Source: Adiantum capillus-veneris
Lineage: Eukaryota; Streptophyta; Polypodiopsida; Polypodiales; Pteridaceae
Direction: 5' to 3'
NCBI GenBank assembly: GCA_014529385.2
Contig: CM043946.1
Span: 36,420,558-36,484,557, forward strand
DNA: 64,000 nucleotides
The notes beneath the pieces were generated by a model. The model searched no databases. It was not told where the DNA came from and saw only the letters and a program-made list of their open reading frames with translations. Positions 1 to 10,186 of this stretch are shown piece after piece. The stretch's first letter is position 1. The number at the start of each line of letters is the position of its first letter. Position numbers and translations under genes: made by a program.

Positions 1-84
1 AGTTTTTTTTTTGTTGGAGCATTCTCGACCTCTCTGTGTTTTAATGGTTAAAGTGGTGTCTTGATCTTGTAACTTGTGAGTAAC

Positions 85-87
<3 letters not shown>

Positions 88-141
<54 letters not shown>
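88..141. repeat. (CT)n microsatellite
   Basis: About 27 uninterrupted CT units. It is separated from the next tract by a 190-bp unique segment. Confidence 0.95.
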
Positions 142-145
<4 letters not shown>

Positions 146-327
146 GCAGTTATGGCGGATTGCAGCCAGCAAGAATCGACCCCGTGTTGCCAACCACCCG
201 ATAGGCACCCTTGGAGCAGGGAAAGGACGAAGCTCAAGCATAGCAAAATCGTGCAAAATTAGGCTCGCAGGGGTCGCACGGACCTGCTGAGAAATTGTAT
301 TCACAGCATCAAAGCGATGCAAGCCAC

Positions 328-331
<4 letters not shown>

Positions 332-403
<72 letters not shown>
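332..403. repeat. (CT)n microsatellite
   Basis: About 36 uninterrupted CT units. Confidence 0.95.
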
Positions 404-407
<4 letters not shown>

Positions 408-1200
408 TTGCCACGGGAGCCATAGCTGCGTCAGAGAAAAAATTTGAAGTTTTATATTATTATTTTTAGGGTTGACCTTCACATTTGACCAACCCCTTTG
501 GCCATTACAAGGAGTGGTTAACCCCAATCTATTCGCAGCCAGTTGTTCAAGTTGGTTTTGCCATGGACGTCGACAATCTCTTCGAATCCATCACCGACGA
601 CGAATAGCAAATTGCAAGTTACACATCACACAACAAATATCTTTGTTTTCCTAGTTGATTGGCTTGCTTGGGAGCTTTTGAAAGAAGATTTCGAGCACAA
701 CTAGCTACTAAGATGAACTCGGATAGTCCTTCAAGCGATGGAAGGCTACGAAAAGATTGGCAGCATTGTCATGCAACATGCAAGAGATCGACAACACGCC
801 AAGTCGAGTTGCACGACTAACGAGGTATGCATAGATTTTCAGTTTGTTTGAAAAAAAATTCAGAACATACTGCATAGCTTTGTCCTGCAATAGAGGTGAG
901 TGCACTTTAAGCACTCCAAGGAACAAGCACAGCTTGTGACAATTTGTGCACTTTTACCGCACATGTTGGAGGTTGGGAACTTGCCAACCACTGTGTGCAA
1001 GCACACAACTAGACTATCATAGCAAGCCCAAAGGGGCTATGGCCTGTCACTCATCGCTTAATCCTTTCCATCGTGAAGGATCATGTGCCGCGAAGAAGAG
1101 GGAGCCATCGTTGCTATCAGGCCAAGGGCCACCCTGGAGGTCAAGGACGTGCTGGCCAAGGGCCGGCTGCCCAGTGGAGAAGGGATCCTAGGGCCAGGAG

Positions 1201-1270
1201 GCTATAAAAGGGAGGTTGGGCGGAGGATTCGGACATGGCAGTTCCCAGGGCATTTCACTAGTATCAGAGC
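1201..1270 (+). promoter_or_regulatory. Degenerate LTR end: TATA box plus primer-binding-site remnant
   Basis: GCTATAAAAGGG at 1201-1212 is a good TATA box. About 55 bases downstream, 1259-1270 reads TAGTATCAGAGC, one base from the plant initiator-Met primer site TGGTATCAGAGC. A TATA box followed by U5 and a PBS is the order found at the end of a 5' LTR. No coding region of a matching element follows and no partner LTR was seen, so this is at best a relic. Confidence 0.35.
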
Positions 1271-1287
1271 TATGGAGGAGGGGGAAG

Positions 1288-1289
<2 letters not shown>

Positions 1290-1352
<63 letters not shown>
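1290..1352. repeat. (CT)n microsatellite
   Basis: About 31 uninterrupted CT units, 20 bases after the PBS-like site. Confidence 0.95.
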
Positions 1353-1359
<7 letters not shown>

Positions 1360-2288
1360 AGCATGGCCCGGATTCTTCTCTCTTTTCCAACTTCTTGAGG
1401 AACAGGACGTGCATGTCTCGCATGCAACCATGATGTGCAAGGAGGCTAAGTAGGCGGTCGAGCAGAATTTGGTAGCGATCGTGTGCAGTCTCTCTTGGAG
1501 TGGGAGAGAACCAGTTTTTGACCTGGTCAAAATCATGCACAAGTGGCTTCAACGGGGTCGCGGCTCCAAGGGGAGAAACTCTTGACCCTGCGACGTCTCA
1601 TAAAGAGCAACACAACGCATGGCGCTGTTTCTTCTTCCTCGTGCTGCTTTGCAGCAAGCCACCGCCATAGTTTATTTCTTATTTTTACACTTAATGATGC
1701 AAATGCCAAGGTAGCAGCGAGGAACTATATTATGCTTGAGCTTCTGAGGATGTACGAAGAGGAAGCTATTGATGTTGTGATAGCTCTGTGGTATTCGACG
1801 GGCATGACGACGGAACAATTGAAGGCAGCCAAGGTAGTAGCCTGGGAGGCGCACAGCTGGCAATGGAGCTCATGGAAGTGCCATAGAGGTTTGATCATGG
1901 CAACACGGAGAATTTAGCAGATTCGAATATAAGTGTGGCTGGAGTGAAGCGAATTCTCAAACAATGGGGACCTCTCTTGAAAGCTGCTGCACCGTCGACC
2001 AGTCTTGCTTCCTTTGCACCACTCCTCATCACCTTCTTCCTCTCTCCCTCTCTCTCAAAAAACGCAGCCGTTTTTTTACCTAGTAGACAACAGTCGACTC
2101 TTTTGATCATAACTTCTTCATCCGAACTCCGATTTGGGTGATCTATAGCCTCAATCGAAGAGCACGAAGTCCTCTACGCATTGATGTAAAGATATAAATT
2201 TTCAAAGTTATGGAAGGCATTTCTGTAGCAGCATTTCCGAAGTGAACAGATTCAACAAAATTGATTCTCATCTCCTGTTTTACATACA

Positions 2289-3239
2289 ATGTCTTCCGGC
2301 ACTCGCAAGGGTTCTTCTTCTTCAACAAGGTCCACAACCATTGTGGAAAATGATCCAAAATCTCCTAAGTGTGGAGATAGCAACACAACCACCCAACCAA
2401 CGACATCGGAAACCATGATCATGGCGTACTTGGTATCATTGCAAGAGACCGTAAACAAACAAGGCGAAGACTTATGAGCACTTGCAATGGAGAATGGCAC
2501 ACTAAGGGTACTTGTGGTTGAGAATGAGAATCTCAAGAGGACACTTGAGATGCAAACAACACGTTTGATGCAACTTGAAGAGGAAGTCAAGGAATGTAAA
2601 TGCTCTCTTGTGGACTTGAATGCTTTGAAGGAGCGGATGAGCAAAGTAGAGCATGACCATGTATTGAAAGAGGAGAAATTTGACACTATGAGCCGGGATG
2701 TATGCGACATGAAAAATGTATGCACAAACAAGTCTTGGGCTGATGTATGTGATAGCAATGTGGTTTCTAATTCCTCACTCATGCAAGCTATGGTTCAAAC
2801 AAAGAATGTGGAGAATGTGGATGTGGAGGAGTTGAAGGAACGGGAGCGACGTTCCAAGAACATTGTTATTCGTGGAATTCCCGAAGAGAAGTTAGAGACA
2901 CCTCCTTCTCTTGCCATTGTTATTGAAGATTTCTTCAAAACCCACTTTGGCATGTCCGGAGTTATGGTCTATGGAGCACATAGAGTGGGGAAGCAAGGAG
3001 CTCCTCGCTCTGGAGAACGGCCAATTGTATGCACCATGCCGGATGAGACCAAGCGAAAGATTATCCTTGATAATATTTGGATCTATTTGAGGGATACAAA
3101 ATGTTTTGTATGTGAAGATCGCACTATTAAGCAACAAAATATGCGTCGCAAGGCATATGAGGAAAAGAATAATAAAAACAAGGAGATCTCTCATGAAGAA
3201 AATGTGCCCAAGGAGGAGGCAAGTCTCTCAAGCAAATAG
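2289..3239 (+). pseudogene. LINE ORF1 protein, interrupted by one TGA
   Basis: ORF1 of LINE copy 1, expected to be an RNA-binding chaperone that coats the LINE transcript. A single frame runs from the ATG at 2289 to the TAG at 3237-3239, with one in-frame TGA at 2475-2477 where copy 2 has arginine (CGC). The N-terminal third is Ser/Thr-rich. The middle is heptad-like (runs of Glu, Leu, Lys and Met) and probably a coiled coil. The C-terminal part carries RRSKNIVIRGIPEE and AHRVGKQG, then a basic patch, the layout of ORF1 proteins with a coiled coil plus an RRM-like domain. About 317 codons, similar to the intact 326-residue ORF1 of copy 2. The RRM assignment is by motif resemblance only. Confidence 0.75.
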
Positions 3240-3245
3240 GGATGC

Positions 3246-3985
3246 GTGACCTATGAGACCGAGTTACAATTGAAAATATGCTTTTGGAATTGTAATGGAT
3301 ACCCATGGAATGCGGGGGTTGGCATTGATGTACTAACAAGCAAAGCCGATGTTGTACTTCTTGTTGAAACTTGAGAGCATGATACACAAAGGATTAACGG
3401 CTTGGAGGATTACGATGTACATTCATTGATGTGGTCAAAGAATCTCAAGCAACGAAGAGGACAAGGAGGGTTAGCATGTATGGTTAAGAAAGGATTGGAA
3501 GATTTTGTATCAATTGTGAAAGATGACAAGTACAAACGTTATGTATGGCTGAAAATTATGACACCAAAAAGAGCACCCATTTTTGTAGCCGGTTGCTACA
3601 TTCCTCATCATGATTCTCCCATTTATGTTTGCATGGATAGAGATCAACCATTTTCTGATTTGGAAGAGGACATTGCTTATTTCAAAGGTGAAGGTGATGT
3701 TATTGTATTTGGGGATATGAATGCTCGCACAAAAACATTGCAACATAATACTCAACAATTTGATATGCCATACATTTCAAGGGAGTTGGAGGAAGTTCAC
3801 TTGTATGATCGTACTTCAATGGATGAAAAAGAGCCGGATCACTATGGAAAGTTACTTTTACACATGTGTAATAGCACGGGTATGCTCATTGCCAATGGTG
3901 TATCTTTGTGGAGTGGAACCAATGGATTTACATGTAGGAGACATAATGGGGATAGTGTGATTGACTATATGCTACTTATGAAGCC
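3246..3985 (+). pseudogene. LINE ORF2 N-terminus: APE-type endonuclease, broken
   Basis: First domain of ORF2. It nicks target DNA to start target-primed reverse transcription. The frame begins 6 nt after the ORF1 stop, where copy 2 has ATG and this copy has GTG (3246). Visible motifs are FWNCNGYPWN near the start, QRRGQGG, VAGCYIPHHD, FGDMNAR (metal-binding Asp/Asn) and, across the frame break, SDHR (catalytic Asp-His). A TGA at 3372-3374 replaces the tryptophan of LVETWEHD seen in copy 2. One base appears to be missing near 3975-3985, so this frame ends at 4001 and the product continues in the frame used from 3989. Confidence 0.8.
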
Positions 3986-3988
3986 ATC

Positions 3989-6637
3989 ATGCATCGCATA
4001 AAGAGTTTTATGTTTGGTCAATGGACCTCAGAATCCGACCATCGCACCTTATGTATTGACCTTTCATGTGGAGAAGCAACTAAGCATGATAATCTCAGCC
4101 AAAGGAAAGAGAAGTTATCACTATGTATGGATTTCAAACGGGCACCAATGTACATTGAAATGGTTGAGCAAAAATTATGGATGACAAAGCTTCAATGTGA
4201 TGCACCACTGGAAACTAAATGGGAAGCTTTCAAGAAAGCTATTTGTTCTTGTGCGGAAGAATGCTTTGCCATAAAGCATCTCCATGGTATCAACAAAGAT
4301 AGATCACGCAAAAGGTGGTTTGATAAAGAATGTCAAGATGCTCGAAAGTCCTTGATAAAGCTTGATGCAACTATGGACAAAGACAACTATCAAAGTCATT
4401 TGCATACATACAAGGCATTGATTCAAAAGAAGAGAAGAAGATGGGAAGTAAAGCAACAAGAATTTCAAGTCCAAGGAAAGGCACATGCATGTGGAAGATT
4501 TTGGAGAAACTTGAGAGGCAAGCGGGTTGAGAATTTTGGTAACTTGAGTCTAGTGGATATGTACACACATTGTAGGCAATTATATGAGCAAGCAAATACT
4601 GAAAAAATGCCATTTTATGGTTCACTCCCATGTATGCTGTCTTTTTTTACTATTGAGGATGTATACGGTGGGCTTGAAAAGTTGGCCACTCGCAAAGCGG
4701 GAGATCTTCAAGGTATCAAGCCGGAGATGATCAAATGGACGGGAGATTTTACCCATGAGTGGATGTGTGATATGTTCAACCTTGCACTTCAACATGGTAT
4801 GCCTTATGATTGGAGTACTAATTGGGTTAAGCCTTTGCATAAAGGAGGGGATGTAAAGAATGTAAGCAACTACCGTACTATAATGATTGGGTCTCTTATG
4901 GAAAAGTTGTTTGGGTGCATAATGGAGATGAAATTGAGTCATTGGGCTGAAGAGAATGACAAGCGTGCAAAGGGACAAGCGGGTTTTCCTCGATGCCATA
5001 GCACCATTGATCATCTTGTCACTCTTCGTGTTCTCATGGAGGAAAGTTGGTTGAAAGGCAAGCGATTGTATTGTTGTTTTGTGGACTTTAAGAAAGCCTT
5101 TGATATGATTCCACGTAACAATTTGTGGAGAAGGATGGAAGAACTCCAAGTGCCAAGTGAGTTTATGCTTGCGGTTTCTCGAATCTATGAGAAGGTGATT
5201 TGTCAATTGCGCATGGAAAGAGAAATTTCAGAAATTTTTGTAAGCACTATTGGGGTTAAACAAGGATGTCCATTGTCACCAACTTTCTTTGGTCTATGCA
5301 TCGATCAATTGGAACAAATGGTACTTGACTTTATGCAAGAAGAAGGCATTGAAGAGGTCACTATTTGCAATACGGTAATCATGCTTTTGTTGTATGCGGA
5401 TGATGTAGTGCTTCTAGCACACACTTTAGAAGATGCACAAAAGATTATGGTTGTCCTTGAGAACTTTTGCTTGCATAGTGGGCTGATTGTAAATGAATCC
5501 AAAACAAAGGTTATGCTTGTGAAAACCAACCATAAGGAGAAGCCATGCATTGTGTACAACAACGAGACACTTGAAGTTGTTGAGAGCTTTAAGTACCTTG
5601 GGCTTGAGGTTCCATCCAATCACAAGTGGTATGAATGTGCTATGCGTCGTTTGGAAGCGGGAAAGAGAGCATATTATGCATTTGAGAACATGTGTAATGC
5701 GGGAAACATCGAGTGTTGGATTCTCAAGAAGTATTTTTTTGATGCATTGGTGACACCGGTTCTTCTTTTTGGAGTTGAAGTGTGGGGCGGGAGCATCTCA
5801 AAGTCTACTTGGAAAGAGTTTGAGAATGTCCAAAAGCGTTTTCTTACAAACTTTCTCCAAGTTAAGACACAAACACCATATATGCTCTTACTTCTTGAGT
5901 CGGGATCTCTTCCAATTGAGGTTATGGGCATGGAAAGGGTTGTGGAGTACATGATAAAGATGCGTCAAAACCCCTCACATCGACTTCCTACAATTGCATG
6001 GGAAGCAAGCAAAAAAGTTCAAAAGATGCATAAAAGCAAGATCTTGAGCACAGGATGGATGCAAGACATAAAGAAGTGGTTTGGGAGATGGGATGCATTA
6101 CACTTGCTACATGATGCTTCAATTGACTCTCAAGTGAATGAAGCTTTTCTACAACGTCAATGTATTACGGCTTGGGAGAAATCCGGTGGGTCACGCTTCA
6201 TACATTACACCACCTATATTGCCCCCAACTACAAAACCATGTTCTTCGCTAAGAGAGGAAACCGTACTCACACTTACATGCTTGAGCCTATTCCCTTGTC
6301 CGCGATACGCACTATCGCAGCAATTCGGCTTAGCTCCCATTTCCTTCGATGCGAGATAGGGCGTTGGGGCAATGGAGAAGAGTCAAATCGATTGTGCACA
6401 TTATGCTCACTACAAGTTCGAGAGTATGAGTACCACACACTACTAGAGTGCTCAGCTTTTGATCACATCCGAACTTGCTTCTCTCACATTTTCAGCCATA
6501 ACTTAGACCTACACACTTTCCTCTCCCAGCCAAAGTGTGGGCTCTCCATTGCGACTCTCATCACTACAATTTTGGAGCATCGAGAGTCACTCATCAGCCA
6601 TACACATACTACATCACATGTAACTTTGGTCCCATAG
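3989..6637 (+). CDS. LINE ORF2: reverse transcriptase and C-terminal zinc-like domain (882 codons open)
   Basis: Long uninterrupted frame carrying the end of the endonuclease (SDHR near residue 16) and a complete non-LTR reverse transcriptase. Motifs in order: KPLHKGGD (~280), CCFVDFKKAFD (~360), GVKQGCPLSP (~420), the catalytic YADD (~468) and SFKYLGLEV (~530). A Cys/His cluster CTLC...H...C lies near 803-821, matching the C-terminal zinc-knuckle-like region of many LINEs. I see no RNase H domain. The true ORF2 starts upstream at 3246, so the first codon here is not biological: the protein is cut off from its endonuclease by a frameshift. RT family assignment is secure, clade is not. Confidence 0.9.
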   Translation: MHRIKSFMFGQWTSESDHRTLCIDLSCGEATKHDNLSQRKEKLSLCMDFKRAPMYIEMVEQKLWMTKLQCDAPLETKWEAFKKAICSCAEECFAIKHLHGINKDRSRKRWFDKECQDARKSLIKLDATMDKDNYQSHLHTYKALIQKKRRRWEVKQQEFQVQGKAHACGRFWRNLRGKRVENFGNLSLVDMYTHCRQLYEQANTEKMPFYGSLPCMLSFFTIEDVYGGLEKLATRKAGDLQGIKPEMIKWTGDFTHEWMCDMFNLALQHGMPYDWSTNWVKPLHKGGDVKNVSNYRTIMIGSLMEKLFGCIMEMKLSHWAEENDKRAKGQAGFPRCHSTIDHLVTLRVLMEESWLKGKRLYCCFVDFKKAFDMIPRNNLWRRMEELQVPSEFMLAVSRIYEKVICQLRMEREISEIFVSTIGVKQGCPLSPTFFGLCIDQLEQMVLDFMQEEGIEEVTICNTVIMLLLYADDVVLLAHTLEDAQKIMVVLENFCLHSGLIVNESKTKVMLVKTNHKEKPCIVYNNETLEVVESFKYLGLEVPSNHKWYECAMRRLEAGKRAYYAFENMCNAGNIECWILKKYFFDALVTPVLLFGVEVWGGSISKSTWKEFENVQKRFLTNFLQVKTQTPYMLLLLESGSLPIEVMGMERVVEYMIKMRQNPSHRLPTIAWEASKKVQKMHKSKILSTGWMQDIKKWFGRWDALHLLHDASIDSQVNEAFLQRQCITAWEKSGGSRFIHYTTYIAPNYKTMFFAKRGNRTHTYMLEPIPLSAIRTIAAIRLSSHFLRCEIGRWGNGEESNRLCTLCSLQVREYEYHTLLECSAFDHIRTCFSHIFSHNLDLHTFLSQPKCGLSIATLITTILEHRESLISHTHTTSHVTLVP

Positions 6638-6669
6638 GTCATATTTGACCTCCGAGGACGATAATAAAA

Positions 6670-6702
<33 letters not shown>
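6638..6702 (+). repeat. LINE 3' UTR and CT-rich tail
   Basis: Very short 3' UTR. GGTCATATTTGACCTCC followed by GGACGATAATA is shared with LINE copy 2. After that copy 1 runs into CTAT and (CT)n, while copy 2 runs into (CTAT)n and (CT)n. No poly(A) tail is present. The tract may be part target, part templated tail. Confidence 0.8.
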
Positions 6703-6707
<5 letters not shown>

Positions 6708-6712
6708 AGAAA

Positions 6713-6833
6713 AACTCTTAACTCTCTCAAAGAGCACGAGCCGGCGCGCGCTCTTTGAGAGAGTTGATGTTTAGAGCTCTTAACTCTCTCAAAGAGCACG
6801 AGCCGGCACGCGCTCTTTGAGAGAGTTGATGTT
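6713..6833. repeat. Two tandem copies of a perfect hairpin
   Basis: A 62-bp unit occurs twice in tandem. Each unit has perfect 16-bp arms AACTCTCTCAAAGAGC and GCTCTTTGAGAGAGTT (6720-6735 with 6750-6765, and 6782-6797 with 6812-6827) around a GC-rich 14-base loop. The loops differ at one position (GCGCGC versus GCACGC). The array lies between the (CT)n tail of LINE copy 1 and a (GA)n tract, which are themselves inverted complements. Confidence 0.9.

Positions 6834-6926
<93 letters not shown>
6834..6926. repeat. (GA)n microsatellite
   Basis: About 46 uninterrupted GA units directly after the tandem hairpins. Confidence 0.95.
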
Positions 6927-6929
<3 letters not shown>

Positions 6930-7642
6930 CTAATGTGTAGCTCTACTCGTTGTGAACACGTGGATATGCTAAAAAACAAAAACGGGTAGTGTATACTCAC
7001 CAAAACCTCAGAAGAAGCTCGCGGGTGGATCTCGAGATACAAAGCCAAATGTGCACAATGTTGGTATTGGCACGTATCTCTCTCCGTGGGCAACCCGTGG
7101 CTACTCTCCGTTTGCATTTCCAATCACCGAGGTGCTCGTAACATCAAGATAAACTCTCTCTTCTCTCGTACACTCAGTATGCTTACACAGACTCTGTACT
7201 TTGAAAAAGATAAGGGTTTTCTCATTAAGGTTACACTTTGGGTTTTATACCCACTCATTTGTAAACCGTAAAGTTCAAAGTGAAAGATCTACTCTAATCT
7301 AATGGCAGAATTATGTACAACTTGGAAGCTTCTTCAAAGCCCCAAAATATTACAAGTAGAAAAATGGGTTCCATTACGTAAAAAATAATTAGAAAAATCC
7401 CGTCACTAAAAGTTCAGGATGTCCTAAGTGTCCGGAGTTAACACTCCCCCCCTCCTAGCTCATGTCGTCCTCGACATGACGTGCTGAGTTTTTAGATCTT
7501 CAGAAGATGTGGTCCCTCATCTTGAGGACCGACTCATATTGCGCATGCAGTATGGCAACGGTAGAGCCGAAAATGTCCGTGTTGATGGTGAAAAAACCTA
7601 TGTAGAAAGATTCTTTGAAGGCTTGCATATGGTAGGAGGGAA
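6927..7642. other. Gene-free stretch left of the copia element
   Basis: No supportable gene. Contains a short palindrome CATGTCGTCCTCGACATG (about 7462-7479) and C-rich DNA around 7444-7452 that could be part of an old LTR. I found no partner copy in the window. Confidence 0.5.
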
Positions 7643-7647
7643 AAAAC

Positions 7648-7839
7648 TAAAGGAGTATGAGCGGAAGTGCGACGCGAGAGAGAGTGCGAGAAGAAGAGCA
7701 CGACGATATGGTGAACTCGCTCTACTGTAATGTATAGAGCATAGTGAGTTCCTATTAGGTTTTTACAAAAGAATATGTGTATATACCTGGCAGCCCGCCC
7801 ACTTACCTGGGCGACCACATTGGGCTTTATACCCCAACA
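7648..7839 (-). repeat. Copia 3' LTR (192 bp)
   Basis: On the minus strand it starts TGTTGGGG and ends in TA where the partner LTR has CA. It aligns end to end with 13016-13207. Confidence 0.92.
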
Positions 7840-7852
7840 ACCTCCCACTTAA
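7840..7852 (-). promoter_or_regulatory. Copia polypurine tract
   Basis: On the minus strand AAGTGGGAGGT abuts the 3' LTR. It would prime plus-strand DNA synthesis. Confidence 0.8.
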
Positions 7853-7928
7853 AGTCCAATGTGGTACTTTAAGTGTGAGAGAAGCTACTATACAAGCTAA
7901 TATACAAGAGATGTAGAGAAGTGATGTA

Positions 7929-9535
7929 CTATCCTACACCTAACTGCTTGCGAAAATGCGCAAAGCTCTCTGAGGGAAGTCCTTTTGTAAGTAGATCAAC
8001 AGGATTTTCTGTGGTGTGAACTTTGACAAGATGAAGTTGCTTATCGTCGAGCATTTCCCTAATGAAATGATACTTCACATCCACATGCTTTGTCTTTGAG
8101 TTATAACTGGATTGCGAGCCAATTGTATAGCACTTTGACTATCACAATATAACACAGGCATCTCTTCTTTGATTCCCAAATCTGTTACTAGTCGATTAAT
8201 CCAAATTGATTCTTTGCATGCCTCTGATGCTGCAACATATTCAGCCTCTGTAGTAGACTGAGTAACACAATCTTGTAATCTAGAACGCCATGATACTGCT
8301 CCACCAGCCAATGTAAAGACATACCCTGACATACACCTTCGGTTGTCTAAGTCACCTGCATAATCTGAGTCTGTAAAACCCTTTACACTTAGCTCCTGAC
8401 TCCCATAGCATATACGCATACTCTTTGTAGCTTTCAGGTATCTCAATATTCCTTTCACTGCCTCCCAATGTTTCTTGCCTGGGTTTGACATGTATCGACT
8501 TACTACTCCCACTGCAAATGCAATGTCTGGGCGAGTAGCAATCATTGCATACATCAAACTACCCACTGCAGACGCATATGGAATCTTATCCATTTCAGCC
8601 TGGTCTTCCTCAGACACAGGACAATCTTGTTTGCTAAGTTTCACATATGGTGGCAATGGAACACTCAATGCCTTTCCCTTCTCCATATTGAAACGTTGCA
8701 AAACCTTGTCAATATACTCTGTTTGAGACAACCAAATCAACTTCTTTGATTTGTCTCTTTCAATGCGCATACCAAGTATATGACTTGCCTCACCCATGTC
8801 TTTCATGTCAAATGATTTTGCCATCTTTGACTTCAAAGCTGAAATTTCTTCCAAGTGCTTGCCAGCAATCAACATGTCATCCACATACAAAATAAGGATC
8901 AGCCAACTACCATCCTTAGCCTTCTTTGTATATAGACAGTGATCGAACTCACTACGTTTGTAGCCTTGAGAAAGCATAAACTTGTGGAATTTATGGTACC
9001 ATGCCCTCGGTGATTGTTTTAAGCCATAAAGACTCTTTAACAACTGGCATACCCAATCTTCCTTGCCTTTCTCAACAAACCCTTCTTGCTGCTGCATGTA
9101 AATTTCCACATCTAAATCACCATGCAAGAACGTTGTCTTGACATCCATTTGGTGCAACACCAAATCTAATATGACAACCAATGCAAGAAAGCATCTCAAT
9201 GTAGTCATCTTGACCACTGGAGAGAAGACTTCATCAAAGTCAATGCCTTGTTCTTGCTTAAAGCCCTTGGCAACAAGCCTTGCTTTGTACTTTGGGTGAC
9301 TATCATGAGCGGTGATCTTATACCTGTAAACCCATTTACAAGGTAGAGCCTTTTTGCCCTGTGGTAATTTAACTAGCTTCCATGTCTTGTTTTTATGCAG
9401 AGTTGTCATCTCTGACTGCATGGCCAATTGCCAATTCCCGGAGTCCTTCATTTGCACTACTTCCTTGTAACATGAAGGCTCATTGCAATCAGTCAACATG
9501 ACATAGTTCATAGATGGAACAAACCTATCAGGAGG
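7929..9535 (-). pseudogene. Copia reverse transcriptase and RNase H
   Basis: C-terminal half of copia gag-pol. A frame of 478 residues is open from 9511 to 8075. RT blocks include CKWVYRYK, ARLVAKGF, QMDVKTTFLHGDL, SLYGLKQSPRAW and the catalytic YVDDM (residues ~209-213). RNase H follows with TDSDYAGD, SGYVF and TEAEYVAAS. A missing T near 8105-8113 shifts the end. In the shifted frame the usual tail (KTKHVDVKYHFIRE, then VDLLTKGL) reads through to a TAG at 7929-7931. Upstream the frame is continuous with the integrase region except for the TGA at 9536-9538. Confidence 0.92.
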
Positions 9536-10186
9536 TCACGTGACACGTCCAGATCTACGCACAATAGGTGGCTCAGGCTCAGCCACAACCTGTGGTTCCA
9601 CTCTATCCTGTCCTTGCTCCTCTTGAGCCCTGACATTTTGTCTTGCACATGCAGGTCCATCTTCTTGGAAGACAACTCTTCTAATCTCCTCAACCCTCTC
9701 TAGTTTAGAATGATATTTGGCTTCATTAAAGTGAACATCATTGCTGCGGATAACCTTTCTGGATTCAGGATCCCAAAGTCTGTACCCCATCTCACCAGAA
9801 TTACCATAGCCTAGAAAGATGCACTTTCTACTCTTTGGCTCAAGTTTGTTCCTAAATTCCTTTGCAACGTGAGTATATGCCTCACAGCCAAAGACTCTGA
9901 GATGCTTGTATGAGGGCACCTTACCTGACCATACCATCTCTACCACTAAATCCTTCTGCAAAAACTTGCTAGGAGATCTATTTATAAGATGAACAACTGT
10001 TGATACAGCTTCAGCCCAAAACCCATTTGGCAGTTGTGCATTAGACAACATACTTCTGACCTTCTCTTGTATGGTCCTATTCATCCTCTCAGCAACACCA
10101 TTTTGAGGAGGACTGTAAGGAACAATAAGTTCACGTTTTATACCTTTTGACTCACAAAAGTCCTGAAAGGCCTTTGAAACATACTC
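9536..10186 (-). pseudogene. Copia integrase C-terminal part
   Basis: Continues the integrase core. PYSPPQNGVAERMNRT, with the catalytic Glu, lies just upstream of the ATG at 10084, followed by the conserved SPSKFL, FGCEAY and CIFLGYG blocks typical of copia integrase tails. The frame is open from 10186 to a TGA at 9536-9538, which sits in RSGRVT*PPDRF where CGA (Arg) would be expected. Confidence 0.9.

Larger units (their letters stand above)
1..2032. other. Gene-free stretch with CT tracts and an LTR remnant
   Basis: I see no supportable gene here. Open frames in the stretch are short, lack recognisable domains, or are translations of the (CT)n tracts (Ser-Leu or Arg-Glu runs). It holds three long CT microsatellites, a 190-bp unique segment between the first two, and near 1200-1270 a TATA-like element and a degenerate primer-binding site that look like the end of an old LTR. 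The pyrimidine-rich stretch just downstream is where LINE copy 1 begins. Confidence 0.6.
2033..6702 (+). mobile_element. LINE copy 1 (non-LTR retrotransposon) with flanking CT tracts
   Basis: Apparently full-length two-ORF LINE. The region shared with LINE copy 2 (43368-47954, opposite strand) starts at the CAGCCG at 2065 and ends after GGACGATAATA near 6670. A pyrimidine/CT tract lies immediately 5' (2033-2056) and CTAT plus (CT)n immediately 3' (6671-6702). The order is 5'UTR, ORF1 (2289-3239), a 6-nt spacer, then ORF2 (3246-6637) with APE endonuclease, reverse transcriptase and a C-terminal Cys/His motif. Defects are a TGA in ORF1, GTG in place of the ORF2 ATG, a TGA in the endonuclease and a frameshift between endonuclease and RT. 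It should be immobile by itself. I cannot assign the LINE clade without a phylogeny. Confidence 0.9.

Noticed and set aside
1543-1917. 124-codon plus-strand frame
   Set aside because: No domain, biased composition and overlapping open frames on the other strand.
6713-6833. Hairpins as a CRISPR array
   Set aside because: Only two units with no spacers, in eukaryotic repeat DNA.
6713-6833. Hairpins as a microRNA precursor
   Set aside because: Stem is only 16 bp with a GC-rich loop, short for a plant precursor; no expression evidence available.
8475-8726. Plus-strand frames over the copia pol region (also 11011-11498)
   Set aside because: Antisense shadows of the copia reading frame.
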